A stretch of DNA of 41,163 nucleotides from Bradyrhizobium genosp. SA-3 (GTDB lineage Bacteria > Pseudomonadota > Alphaproteobacteria > Rhizobiales > Xanthobacteraceae), in NCBI RefSeq assembly GCF_004212635.1, contig NZ_PSRT01000080.1, forward strand, positions 1 to 41,163, read 5' to 3'. Of this stretch, positions 8,925 through 15,913 are shown piece by piece; the stretch's first letter is position 1; every line of letters starts with the position of its first letter. Under the pieces are notes generated by a model. That model did not search any database and had not been told where the DNA came from. It was given only the letters and a program-made list of their open reading frames with translations. Position numbers and translations under genes: made by a program.

Positions 8925-9443
8925 ATGAGCATCAACCCCAAAACGACCGCCGCGATCGGCGATCACCCCCTGCACCCCATGCTGATTCCATTCCCCGTCG
9001 CCTTCCTGGTCGGCGCGCCGATCGCCGACCTGGCCTTCATCGGAACCGGCGATGCTTTCTGGGCCCGCGCTGCGATCTGGCTGATCGGGGCCGGCATCGT
9101 CATGGCGCTCGTCGCTGCCGTGGCCGGTTTTACCGACTTCTTAAGCGAGCCCCGAATCCGCAGCCTCGAAGATGCCTGGTATCACATGGTCGGCAATCTC
9201 GCGGCGGTCGTGCTGGCGCTGGTCAATTTCTATCTCCGCTACGCGCAAGGCACTGAAGCTGCGGTGAAGCCGTGGGGCGTGGTGCTGTCGCTCATCGTCG
9301 TCGGCATCCTCCTGTTCACGGGATGGAAGGGCTGGGAGATGGTGCACCGGCATCACGTCGCGGTGCTGGACGCGCCAGGCCAGACCAGCTCGGAGCCGGT
9401 CATGCCGCCTCATGGCGGCGAGAGCCACCGGCGGGCCGCCTGA
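8925..9443 (+). CDS. DUF2231 family four-helix membrane protein
   Basis: 172 residues. It begins with IGDHPLHPMLIPFPVAFLVGAPIADL, typical of DUF2231, and has four hydrophobic segments (about 20-40, 50-72, 88-108 and 122-142), then a polar tail with HRHHVAV. Function is unknown; members are predicted inner-membrane proteins, sometimes linked to redox or stress genes. The open frame extends upstream to 8595, but that part is Arg/Gly-rich and unlike a protein. The ATG at 8925 has GGCGAGG 8 bp upstream and starts the conserved region. Confidence 0.85.
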   Translation: MSINPKTTAAIGDHPLHPMLIPFPVAFLVGAPIADLAFIGTGDAFWARAAIWLIGAGIVMALVAAVAGFTDFLSEPRIRSLEDAWYHMVGNLAAVVLALVNFYLRYAQGTEAAVKPWGVVLSLIVVGILLFTGWKGWEMVHRHHVAVLDAPGQTSSEPVMPPHGGESHRRAA

Positions 9444-9499
9444 GCGAGGCGCGCATCAAGCGGTCAGCGCCGCAGCGCCGCTTTCCGTGGGACTACGTG

Positions 9500-9528
9500 C
9501 TTGCATAGCAGGCATTCACGACCATATG
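9500..9528 (+). promoter_or_regulatory. Candidate housekeeping promoter CTTGCA-N17-CATATG
   Basis: The two hexamers resemble the alphaproteobacterial sigma-70 consensus CTTGAC-N17-CTATAT with exact 17-bp spacing. Transcription would start near 9535, upstream of an intrinsic terminator at 9593-9625 and of the desaturase gene at 9696. Confidence 0.4.
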
Positions 9529-9534
9529 CTCAAT

Positions 9535-9625
9535 CATCGAGCTTCGGCCGACTGCTTTGGCCGGAATCTCCTGGCAAAGCATCTCGTTCACGACCCCGCG
9601 GTGGCACGCCATCAGCGGGGTTTTT
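9535..9625 (+). ncRNA. Candidate ~90-nt small RNA or transcription attenuator leader
   Basis: This stretch lies between a good promoter match (9500-9528) and a strong intrinsic terminator (9593-9625), with no open reading frame of interest. It is either a free small RNA or the leader of the desaturase mRNA with a conditional terminator. The inference rests on promoter-plus-terminator spacing only; no known RNA family was recognised. Confidence 0.33.
9593..9625 (+). terminator. Strong intrinsic terminator upstream of the desaturase gene
   Basis: Stem ACCCCGC / GCGGGGT extended inwards by GGTGGC pairing with GCCATC (one wobble, one bulged A), followed by TTTTT at 9621-9625. It ends the DUF2231 transcript, a small RNA, or acts as an attenuator for the desaturase. 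Confidence 0.65.
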
Positions 9626-9695
9626 CGCAGGCGGCCGACTTTAGCTCGGCCGGAGCGAATCCCGCATCCTCTTGGTTCAAGGTCCTTCCGAAAAC

Positions 9696-10859
9696 ATGTC
9701 GCCCAATACCGCCGCCGACGACCAGCACGACGACATCATGTATCCCTCCGCCCTGCCGTTTCTCCTGGTCCATCTCGGCTGTTTTGCGGCGATCTGGTCA
9801 GGCATCGATTGGCAGGCCGTCGCGATCTGCGTCTCACTTTATTGCGTACGGATGTTTGCGATCGGAGCCGGCTACCACCGTTACTTCTCACATCGGGCGT
9901 TTGCGACCAGCCGGGTGTTTCAGTTCATCCTGGCCTGCCTCGCGCAGAGCAGCGCGCAGAAGAGCGTTTTGTGGTGGGCGGCCAAGCATCGGCACCATCA
10001 CCTGCATTCCGATACCGAGACCGACGTGCATTCGCCGCGTCACCGCGGCTTCCTCTACAGCCACCTCGGCTGGATTTTTTCGCGGCAACACGACACGACC
10101 GATCTCGCGAAGGTCGGCGATTTTGCCGCCTACCCGGAGCTGATGTGGCTGCATCGGCTGGAGCTGCTGCCGGCTTTCGCGCTTGCAGCGCTCTGCTTCC
10201 TGGCGGCGGGCTGGTCAGGTCTCGTCGTTGGCTTCCTCTGGAGCACGGTGCTGCTCTATCACGCGACCTTCTGCATCAATTCCCTCGCCCATGTGCATGG
10301 ACGCAAGCGTTACGTGACGGGTGATGATTCCCGCAACAACTGGCTGCTGGCATTGTTCACGCTGGGTGAGGGCTGGCACAACAATCACCACGCCTACCAG
10401 AGCAGCGTGCGACAAGGCTTCCGCTGGTGGGAGATCGACGTGACCTATTACGTCCTGAAAGTCTTGTCGTGGATCGGCGTCGTCTGGAACATGAAGGCAC
10501 CGCCCGAACAGGTGCTGCGCAACGAGCAGCCGCTCGGCGCACGGGTCATCAATCGGGCGGCCCGCGAGCTTGCCGGACGGTTCGATGCGCAGACGCTCGC
10601 GCACGCGATCTCCTCGGCGCGGCGCCGGGCCGACCTCGCCCAGCTGCAACTGCCGACGCTGCACGACATCCTCAATCGCGCACATGAAGGCGTCGATGCG
10701 CTGACGCATCTGCATCTGCCGAAGATACCGACCCGGGACGAGTTTCTCGCCGAGGCCAAGGCGATGTTCGCGCGAACACGATCGCTCAACGAGATCGTGG
10801 ACCACGCCTACGAACACTTCCTGGCGTCGGTTCGCGCGCAGCTCGCGACCACGACCTGA
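9696..10859 (+). CDS. Membrane fatty acid (acyl-CoA) desaturase
   Basis: 387 residues. The three histidine clusters of the di-iron desaturase family are present: HRYFSH (about residues 60-65), HRHHH (about 97-101) and HNNHH (about 229-233), embedded among four membrane segments. The enzyme introduces a cis double bond, probably at delta-9, into acyl chains at the inner membrane. After the last His box and a membrane-edge segment there is a tail of about 110 residues with charged, helical character (about 275-387), longer than the minimal desaturase core. The ATG at 9696 is preferred; a TTG at 9672 and an ATG at 9738 are alternatives. A terminator in the leader may control expression. Confidence 0.93.
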   Translation: MSPNTAADDQHDDIMYPSALPFLLVHLGCFAAIWSGIDWQAVAICVSLYCVRMFAIGAGYHRYFSHRAFATSRVFQFILACLAQSSAQKSVLWWAAKHRHHHLHSDTETDVHSPRHRGFLYSHLGWIFSRQHDTTDLAKVGDFAAYPELMWLHRLELLPAFALAALCFLAAGWSGLVVGFLWSTVLLYHATFCINSLAHVHGRKRYVTGDDSRNNWLLALFTLGEGWHNNHHAYQSSVRQGFRWWEIDVTYYVLKVLSWIGVVWNMKAPPEQVLRNEQPLGARVINRAARELAGRFDAQTLAHAISSARRRADLAQLQLPTLHDILNRAHEGVDALTHLHLPKIPTRDEFLAEAKAMFARTRSLNEIVDHAYEHFLASVRAQLATTT

Positions 10860-10896
10860 ACGTCGCGACTGACCGCCGCGCGCGTCCAAAACCAAA

Positions 10897-10927
10897 CCGC
10901 CCGCCTGCGGGTTGCGCAGGCGGGCGG
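10897..10927 (-). terminator. Intrinsic terminator between desaturase and DUF2852 gene
   Basis: A perfect 13-bp stem (CCGCCCGCCTGCG / CGCAGGCGGGCGG) with a 5-base loop. Read on the minus strand it is followed by TTTGGTTTTGG, so it mainly serves the DUF2852 gene; it may also stop the convergent desaturase transcript. Confidence 0.75.
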
Positions 10928-10990
10928 CTCGGGGCCATCAGGACTTTGGGGGCATGCGCCTGAAGGCTTTGAGAGGTTTCAGTTGCCGGA

Positions 10991-11482
10991 TCAGCCCTGC
11001 TGCTGGTCAGTGGGCGGCGGGGTCGGACGCGTCTTGTGCTGCGCCATGAACTGGTCGAACTCTTCCTTGTCCTTGGCGTGACGCAGCCGGCTCAGGAAAT
11101 CCTTGAACTCGCGCTGCTCTTCCTCGAGCCGCTGCAGCGTCTCGGCGCGATATTCGTCGAAGGCGCGGTTGCCGGATGACGGCGGGCCGAAGCCAAAGCC
11201 GAAGCCACGGCGCTCCATGCGATCGCGCATGCGGTCCATCTTGTACTGCATCCTCTCCATCTTGTTCTGCCAGCGATCCTGGTGGCTCCAGCACGACATT
11301 CTTCTGCTCCCGAGTGTGAAAAAGAGAAGGGCAAGTCCGATCGGCCACCAGATGATGAAGCCGAGAATGGTCACGGCGATCCAGCCGGGATGCCAGGGCG
11401 TCTCGAGCATGTGAGGACGTTGGTACTGTTGGTATTGGTCCGAGGGGCCGCGCCATCGATTGACATCAGCGGTGTAGGCCAT
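10991..11482 (-). CDS. DUF2852 domain protein
   Basis: 163 residues. A short polar N-terminus is followed by one hydrophobic segment (about 33-57, WIAVTILGFIIWWPIGLALLFFTLG) and a charged, Met/Arg/Glu-rich coiled-coil-like tail (NKMERMQYKMDRMRDRMER at about 73-91; ETLQRLEEEQREFKDFLSRL at about 114-133). This is the DUF2852 pattern, of unknown function and common in rhizobia. The start at 11482 has a GGAGATGGGAA ribosome site. The promoter region holds a TTGACA box and a 19-bp palindrome that matches one at the start of the neighbouring TetR gene, so repression by that TetR is likely. Confidence 0.85.
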   Translation of the reverse strand: MAYTADVNRWRGPSDQYQQYQRPHMLETPWHPGWIAVTILGFIIWWPIGLALLFFTLGSRRMSCWSHQDRWQNKMERMQYKMDRMRDRMERRGFGFGFGPPSSGNRAFDEYRAETLQRLEEEQREFKDFLSRLRHAKDKEEFDQFMAQHKTRPTPPPTDQQQG

Positions 11483-11517
11483 TTCCCATCTCCATCACGG
11501 CATCAGCGCCGTTGTGA

Positions 11518-11536
11518 ATGTAAATAACATTTACAT
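11518..11536. promoter_or_regulatory. TetR operator candidate (8-3-8 palindrome) in the DUF2852 promoter
   Basis: The sequence ATGTAAATAACATTTACAT is a perfect 8-bp inverted repeat around AAC, lying 36-54 bp upstream of the DUF2852 start. On the minus strand a TTGACA -35 box is at 11563-11558, and the -10 position expected from 17-bp spacing (11540-11535) overlaps the palindrome edge, so a bound protein would block RNA polymerase. It matches the site at 12343-12361 in architecture and half-site. Confidence 0.6.
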
Positions 11537-11603
11537 AGCTAGAACATCCCGCGATTTTGTCAAGCCGGCCGCAAGACAGGCCCGCGGAATTATTTGCGCA
11601 ACT

Positions 11604-12344
11604 TTATTTCGGCTTGCCCCAAGGACCGCCGGGCGGCACCCCAGAACCGGAGGACGCCTCCGGTGGCACCGGCGGCGGCTCGGCGCTCTTCGCTGGCGGA
11701 CGGCGGTCGGTCGGGAAGCCGAGGCCGCGCAGATAGATTAGCACCTCGGCCTCTAACAGCTCGTCCGGCGACATCGGCAGTTTTCGTCGCGCGGCGTCGC
11801 CACGCGAGAACAGCGAGGCCACGCCATGTGCCATCGACCAGATGTGCAGCGCCATCATCATCGCGGGCGGGCGGGGCGTGCCGGGTGGCGTCAGCGCGGC
11901 GAGGCGCTCGGCGGCGGCGCGGATGACGCCGAATGCGCGTTCGCCCGCGGCCATCAAAGCCGGATTGGCATCGACCGGCAGGCCCGATTCGAACATCGCG
12001 TTGTAGAAGGCGGGCTCCTCGCGGGCGAAGGCCAGATAGGCCTTGCCGACGCGTTCGAACGCGGTGACCGTGTCGGGACGCCCGTCGTCCCAGGCCGCAG
12101 TGAGACGTGCCTCGAACTGCTCGAAGCCGCGCTGGGCGATCGAGGACAACAGCTCGTCGCGGTCGCGGAAATGCCGGTAGGGCGCCGCCGCGCTGACCCC
12201 GGCCATGCGCGCGGCATCGGCAAAGGTGAAGCCAGCCGCGCCTTTCTCGGCGATCAGCCCGAGAGCGGCCTGCAACAGGGCTTCCTTCAGATTACCGTGG
12301 TGATAGCCGCGCTCCGCGCGGCCTTGCTCCTTGCGCCAGCTCAT
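11604..12344 (-). CDS. TetR/AcrR family transcriptional repressor
   Basis: 246 residues. The N-terminal DNA-binding domain (about 14-70) contains the helix-turn-helix FTFADAARMAGVSAAAPYRHFRDRDEL. The ligand domain (about 85-205) resembles the WHG/TetR_C_33 type (FYNAMFESGLP, ALHIWSMAHGVASLF). The last 40 residues are a Pro-rich disordered tail, longer than usual. The start at 12344 has no ribosome site: a GTGACC-N17-TAAAAG promoter-like pair puts transcription start only a few bases before the ATG, so the mRNA may be leaderless. Its own start overlaps a palindrome like that in the DUF2852 promoter, indicating autoregulation. Confidence 0.9.
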   Translation of the reverse strand: MSWRKEQGRAERGYHHGNLKEALLQAALGLIAEKGAAGFTFADAARMAGVSAAAPYRHFRDRDELLSSIAQRGFEQFEARLTAAWDDGRPDTVTAFERVGKAYLAFAREEPAFYNAMFESGLPVDANPALMAAGERAFGVIRAAAERLAALTPPGTPRPPAMMMALHIWSMAHGVASLFSRGDAARRKLPMSPDELLEAEVLIYLRGLGFPTDRRPPAKSAEPPPVPPEASSGSGVPPGGPWGKPK

Positions 12345-12361
12345 GTGAACGGCTTTTACAT
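12343..12361. promoter_or_regulatory. TetR autoregulatory operator candidate overlapping its start codon
   Basis: The sequence ATGTGAACGGCTTTTACAT has 8-bp arms around GGC, imperfect on one side, with the same 8-3-8 layout and ATGTRAA half-site as 11518-11536. It covers the inferred -10 region and the first bases of the TetR gene. Confidence 0.5.
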
Positions 12362-12425
12362 GAGCCGGGCGTGAAGGTCACTAGCGGGGATGAGGCGTAA
12401 TCATCCCCGTACTTCCACGGTCATG

Positions 12426-12454
12426 CCGGGCCGATGCATCAGCATCGAGCCCGG
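12426..12454 (-). terminator. Hairpin downstream of the DGPF-YCII operon
   Basis: Nested arms CCGGGC/GCCCGG and CGATGC/GCATCG with an ATCA loop and one bulged A. No T-run follows on the minus strand, so it may be a transcript-end hairpin or a small intergenic repeat rather than a classical terminator. It lies 18 bp after the YCII gene stop. Confidence 0.3.
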
Positions 12455-12472
12455 AAACGCGTTCGCCCGAAG

Positions 12473-12838
12473 CTACATCTGCGGAAGGGGCAGCACGGGC
12501 ATGACTTCGATCGCCTCGCCCGGGAAGATCGCGAAGTGCGGATGGTTCTCGAACAGCTTGGCAGCTTCCTCTTGCGAGGCAGCCCGCACCACAGTGAAGC
12601 CGGTCAGCGCATTGCTGACCTCGGTGATGCCGCTCGCGTCGATCCTGCGGGTCTTGCCGAGCGGGCCGCCGATCTCGACGATGACGGCCTTGTGCTTCTC
12701 GACCCAGCCGTGCCAGGCGGCCATGCCCTCCTGTTCCCTTGTTTTCCGTTCGGCCTCGGGCAGCGCGCGCCAGGCCGCCATCTTCGGGCCGTTCATGCTG
12801 CCGAGATAGACGGCGAGGAATTTGTGTTCGGTGTTCAT
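12473..12838 (-). CDS. YCII-related small protein
   Basis: 121 residues, of the dimeric alpha/beta YCII/DGPF superfamily whose role is largely unknown. Visible features are KFLAVYLGSMNG at the N-terminus, EEGMAAWHGWVEKHKAVIVEIGGPLGKTRRI in the middle, and TGFTVVRAASQEEAAKLFENHPHF, a typical ferredoxin-like fold element. The open frame extends to 13009, but the ATG at 12838 has AAGGAGAG 6 bp upstream. It lies 59 bp after the DGPF gene, with no promoter of its own evident, so the two form an operon from the ECF-type promoter at 13372-13398. Confidence 0.8.
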   Translation of the reverse strand: MNTEHKFLAVYLGSMNGPKMAAWRALPEAERKTREQEGMAAWHGWVEKHKAVIVEIGGPLGKTRRIDASGITEVSNALTGFTVVRAASQEEAAKLFENHPHFAIFPGEAIEVMPVLPLPQM

Positions 12839-12897
12839 CGGTTCTCTCCTTGTTGATCGATTGACGTCAGCCACGATTTCATCGCGAGCCGCTGTGG

Positions 12898-13302
12898 CTA
12901 CCTCTTCAGGTCGTCGAATCCGGCGGCGGCCTGCTGCACGTCGGGCGGAAAGTCGCCCATCTCCTGCACCTGCCGGATCTCGATGATTTCGTTCGGCGAG
13001 GCCGGGCACTTCTTCGCCCAGGCGATCGCCTCGGCGCGTGAGGCGACCTCGATCATCCAGTAACCACCCAGGACTTCCTTGGCTTCAGTGAAGGGCCCGT
13101 CGGTCACGATAGGCACGCCGGTCGCAAAAGAGACACGCGCGCCCATCGAGGGCGGATGCAGGCCGTCGAGCGTGATCAGCACGCCGGCATCCTTCAGCGC
13201 CTCGTTGTAGCGCATCATCGCGGCAACGCGTTCTGGATCGAGCTGCACATCCGGCGGCGCGCTCTCGTAACCGAGCGGGATCATGAGCATCATGAATCGC
13301 AT
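12898..13302 (-). CDS. DGPF/YCII-family protein
   Basis: 134 residues. The start MRFMMLMIPLGYE and the motif VTDGPFTEAKEVLGGYWMIEVASRAEAIAWAKKCP match the DGPF family (the name motif is DGPF at about residue 69-72). Genes of this family are regularly found beside ECF41/ECF42 sigma factors; the biochemical role is not established. It is first in an operon with the YCII gene. Its upstream region holds a TGTCGG-N17-CGTC promoter identical in layout to those of the SRPBCC-VOC operon and the DGPF-ECF42 operon, so it is a probable ECF42 target. Confidence 0.87.
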   Translation of the reverse strand: MRFMMLMIPLGYESAPPDVQLDPERVAAMMRYNEALKDAGVLITLDGLHPPSMGARVSFATGVPIVTDGPFTEAKEVLGGYWMIEVASRAEAIAWAKKCPASPNEIIEIRQVQEMGDFPPDVQQAAAGFDDLKR

Positions 13303-13371
13303 GGTGGTTCCTTGTTGCTCCTGGTCATTGCGGGGCGCGACGAAGTCCAGCCGGCCCGCATTCCCCTGTAA

Positions 13372-13398
13372 GACGAACGGCCTCTCGCCGCCCCGACA
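13372..13398 (-). promoter_or_regulatory. ECF42-type promoter of the DGPF-YCII operon
   Basis: On the minus strand TGTCGG (13398-13393), 17 bases, then CGTC (13375-13372), 70 bp from the DGPF start. A TTTTC-containing A/T-rich stretch precedes the -35. The -35 neighbourhood CTGTCGGGGCGG is the same as at 18756-18782. Confidence 0.65.
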
Positions 13399-13567
13399 GC
13401 GGCGCAGAAAATATTTGGAGGCCGCGCCAGTGCGGCTGCGGCAGGCGCATTCGGGCCGGATCGGGATCGATAGGTTCGGCCTGGGGCCTTTCTTGCCGGA
13501 ACGAAAGCGAAGTAAAAGGAGCCGGCGCTCACGCGCCCCCCTTCCCCGACACAGGACAGATCAGCCA

Positions 13568-14356
13568 ATGCCGCCAGCCCCGCAAAAAGTCGCCCTCGTC
13601 ACCGGAGCCGCGCGTGGCATCGGGCTTGCGACCGCGAAGAAGTTCCTCGCCGAGGGTTGGCGCGTGGCGCTGCTCGACATCGAGGGCGAGCTGCTCGGCC
13701 GCGCGGTCGCCGAGATCGGCCAAAGCGAGGCGACGCTGGCGCTGACCTGCGACGTCTCGGACAAGGCGGCGGTCGGCGCGGCGATGACCGCGGTCGAACG
13801 GCGGTTCGGCCGGCTGGATGCGCTGGTCAACAATGCCGGCATTGCCGTGTTCGCGCCGCTGATGGAGACGTCGGAGGCTGACTGGCGCCGCGTGCTCGAG
13901 GTCAACCTCACTGGCCCGTTCCTCTGCACCAAGGCGGCGGTGCCCTTGATGCGCGACGGCAATGGCGGCGCCATCGTCAACATCACCTCGATCTCGGCGG
14001 TACGCGCCTCGACGCTGCGCTCGGCCTACGGCACCAGCAAGTCGGGGCTGGCGCACCTCACCAAGCAGCTCGCGGTCGAGCTCGCCTCACTCAATATCCG
14101 CGTCAACGCGGTCGCGCCGGGTCCTGTCGACACCGCGATGGCGAAGCAGGTGCACACCAAGGAGATCCGCGCCGACTATCACGACGCCATTCCGCTCAAC
14201 CGTTACGGCCTGGAAGAAGAGCTCGCGGAAGCGATCTACTTCCTGTGCTCGGCAAATGCGAGCTACATCACCGGCCAAATTTTGGCCGTTGATGGCGGCT
14301 TCGATGCGGCGGGTATCGGCCTGCCGACGCTGCGCGGCCAGCGGCGCAACGGGTAG
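13568..14356 (+). CDS. SDR family NAD(P)-dependent oxidoreductase
   Basis: 262 residues of the classical short-chain dehydrogenase type. The cofactor motif TGAARGIG is at residues 12-19, NNAG near 90, and the catalytic Tyr154-x3-Lys158 in AYGTSKSG, preceded by the Ser of NITSIS. The C-terminal SYITGQILAVDGG is usual for the family. Substrate is unknown. The open frame begins upstream at 13283, but the ATG at 13568 starts the Rossmann fold at the normal distance and has AGGA upstream. It is divergent from the DGPF operon across a 265-bp gap that shows no other gene. Confidence 0.93.
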   Translation: MPPAPQKVALVTGAARGIGLATAKKFLAEGWRVALLDIEGELLGRAVAEIGQSEATLALTCDVSDKAAVGAAMTAVERRFGRLDALVNNAGIAVFAPLMETSEADWRRVLEVNLTGPFLCTKAAVPLMRDGNGGAIVNITSISAVRASTLRSAYGTSKSGLAHLTKQLAVELASLNIRVNAVAPGPVDTAMAKQVHTKEIRADYHDAIPLNRYGLEEELAEAIYFLCSANASYITGQILAVDGGFDAAGIGLPTLRGQRRNG

Positions 14357-14367
14357 GCGCGGGATTT

Positions 14368-14457
14368 GTAGGGTGGGCAAAGGCGCGCAAGCGCCGTGCC
14401 CACCATCTCTCCCGATTTGCGCCATAGGTGGGCACGCTTTCGCTTTGCCCACCCTAC
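14368..14457. repeat. Intergenic palindromic repeat (~90 nt)
   Basis: Perfect 15-bp outer arms GTAGGGTGGGCAAAG (14368-14382) and CTTTGCCCACCCTAC (14443-14457), with nested inner arms GTGCCCACC (14396-14404) and GGTGGGCAC (14427-14435). It forms a long foldable element after the SDR gene. I recognise this as a widespread Bradyrhizobium-type intergenic repeat, from memory. Confidence 0.7.
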
Positions 14458-14481
14458 GATGTCGAGAGTTCGGAGAGTGCC

Positions 14482-14919
14482 ATGCAACGCGCTGCTTTCA
14501 CCAAAGTCTTAATGCTCGCGACAGCTCTGCTCGCCTCTGCGCCCGCGGCCGCCGAGATCCGCATCATCCAGTCGCCGGGCGGAGCGGTCGGGCCGTTTCT
14601 CGACCTGTTCGAGAAGGTGCGCGAGAGCGGCGAGCGCGTGGTGATCGACGGTCCTTGCCTGTCCGCCTGCACGCTGCTCCTCAGCATCGTGCCGGGCGAG
14701 CGCATCTGTGTCACCAAACGTGCGGTGCTCGGTTTCCATGCCGCGCGCTCGGTCGACGGGCGCGGGCGCTTCTATGCCGAGCCGGAAGCATCGGTCGCGG
14801 TGCTTGCCGCCTATCCCGGCCCGGTGCGTGACTGGATCAGCCGCCGTGGCGGCCTCACCTCGCGGTTGCTCTTGCTGAAGGGGCGTGATCTCGCCGCGAT
14901 CTATCCGCGCTGCCGCTGA
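14482..14919 (+). CDS. ClpP/crotonase-fold periplasmic protein (COG3904-like)
   Basis: 145 residues. Signal peptide about 1-24 (LMLATALLASAPAAAE). The mature part shows IIQSPGGAVGPFLDLFEKVRESGERVVIDGPCLSACTLLLSIVPGERICVTKRAVLGFHAAR, the pattern of small secreted ClpP-like proteins: Gly-rich loop, SAC with the likely nucleophilic Ser in the following strand, and a GFHAA His. Protease activity is not proven for this group. The ATG at 14482 has CGGAGAG 6-8 bp upstream; the longer open frame from 14428 lies partly in the repeat. Confidence 0.72.
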   Translation: MQRAAFTKVLMLATALLASAPAAAEIRIIQSPGGAVGPFLDLFEKVRESGERVVIDGPCLSACTLLLSIVPGERICVTKRAVLGFHAARSVDGRGRFYAEPEASVAVLAAYPGPVRDWISRRGGLTSRLLLLKGRDLAAIYPRCR

Positions 14920-15041
14920 CGAATTTGGCAGCCGCCGCTCTAATGGCCCTTGGCTTAGCTGGTCCGAGGCCATACGGCGGGTTCCCGTGCGCGCACGCTA
15001 TGTGCGCACCGGGGTTATTCGCCATCACGCGCTGGCTGCCT

Positions 15042-15134
15042 TCAAAAGAGAGTCTGGATCACCGGCACCAGCTTCATGCTGGCGCAAATGAGCATCCCCC
15101 AAAGAGCAAAGTTGATCTGTAGCGCCGTCGCCAT
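15042..15134 (-). CDS. Predicted 30-residue membrane peptide
   Basis: A short gene beginning MATALQINFALWGMLI and ending VIQTLF before TGA. The ATG at 15134 is preceded by GGGGAG at about 7 bp, a clear ribosome site. One hydrophobic helix (about residues 4-20) with a following Lys is typical of small membrane peptides. It is convergent with the ClpP-like gene and lies alone in an otherwise empty 500-bp gap. Function unknown; the evidence is ribosome site plus composition, so expression is an inference. Confidence 0.5.
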   Translation of the reverse strand: MATALQINFALWGMLICASMKLVPVIQTLF

Positions 15135-15242
15135 CGGTCGCTCCCCTTCCAAGTGACGTCCATCCCAGTTTGTAGATTTTATGAATCACAAATAGCGATT
15201 CTAACGTGCAGATCACAGCCCAATATTGCGTCAATTGTTGTG

Positions 15243-15259
15243 CGATGCGGTCCGCATCG
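15243..15259. promoter_or_regulatory. 17-bp palindrome upstream of the small membrane peptide gene
   Basis: CGATGCGG and CCGCATCG around a single T. It lies about 110 bp upstream of the 15134 start and about 160 bp upstream of the 15421 start, in 15135-15420, where nothing else was recognised. It may be an operator; the partner is unknown. Confidence 0.3.
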
Positions 15260-15420
15260 TTTCACGAAGCGGCCTCACTGCTCGCGCAAAGTGATGCGAA
15301 TCGTGAGTTCATTGCTCGGCCATGCCGGCCAACTGGTTTGCCTTAAGTTCCATTTCACCGACGCGATGCAAGTTTTCCCACGCGGATCTTGCCCATCGCG
15401 CACCGAACTTTGGGTCCGGC

Positions 15421-15783
15421 ATGATGCGACATGGCTTGATCTTGCTCACTTTCTGCACAACGCTGCTTGGATGTGCAGTCGCACCGGCGCAGGAGCGTCG
15501 TCCGATCGCATGGGACGGCCTCGGCCAAGACCCCAACAAAGGCCCGAACCGCCCTCATATGGCGAAGCGGCGCGCAACGAACCCCGCGCCCGCGGCAAGT
15601 GATCCCAATCAGGAGCGGGAACGAGTGCTCGGCACCTTGCGTCCGTACTCCGACGCGTGGTGGGCGGTCCATGACGAGATCGAAGCGGAGAACGACAGGC
15701 AGCTCGGCACCAAGCTCGTGATCTGCCCTCGCTGCGTGCAACCGTCGCCGCCGGACGGGGACGTGACCGGATCAACCCGGTGA
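15421..15783 (+). CDS. Hypothetical secreted protein, possibly lipoprotein
   Basis: 120 residues. The N-terminus MMRHGLILLTFCTTLLGCAVAPAQ is either a lipoprotein signal (LLGC) or a Sec signal cleaved after APAQ. The mature part has a Pro/Asn-rich segment (DGLGQDPNKGPNRPHM) and a compact region (LGTLRPYSDAWWAVHDEIEAENDRQLGTKLVICPRC) with a CPRC pair. No family recognised. The open frame begins at 15322, but only the 15421 ATG gives a signal peptide. Confidence 0.55.
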   Translation: MMRHGLILLTFCTTLLGCAVAPAQERRPIAWDGLGQDPNKGPNRPHMAKRRATNPAPAASDPNQERERVLGTLRPYSDAWWAVHDEIEAENDRQLGTKLVICPRCVQPSPPDGDVTGSTR

Positions 15784-15846
15784 GAGGGTAAACGGCCGAT
15801 CCGCGCCTGACGGAAAGACTCTACACTCCCTACGACTCATTATGTG

Positions 15847-15877
15847 TCCCCTCTCCCGCGGCTTTGGAGAGAGGGGA
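15847..15877. terminator. Hairpin between convergent genes
   Basis: A perfect 9-bp stem TCCCCTCTC / GAGAGGGGA with a 13-base loop, between the convergent genes ending at 15783 and 15914. No T-run, so efficiency is doubtful. The arm resembles the start of the repeat at the right edge of the window. Confidence 0.35.
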
Positions 15878-15913
15878 TCACATTTCAATCAATCATGTGA
15901 GCGGTCGCGCCCG

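Noticed and set aside
13303..13567. Small gene in the gap before the SDR
   Set aside because: No frame has a ribosome site or conserved-looking sequence; the gap is accounted for by the ECF-type promoter and the SDR leader.
14368..14457. CRISPR or IS terminal repeats
   Set aside because: Only a single self-paired element with no regular spacers, no cas genes and no transposase; it fits an intergenic palindromic repeat.
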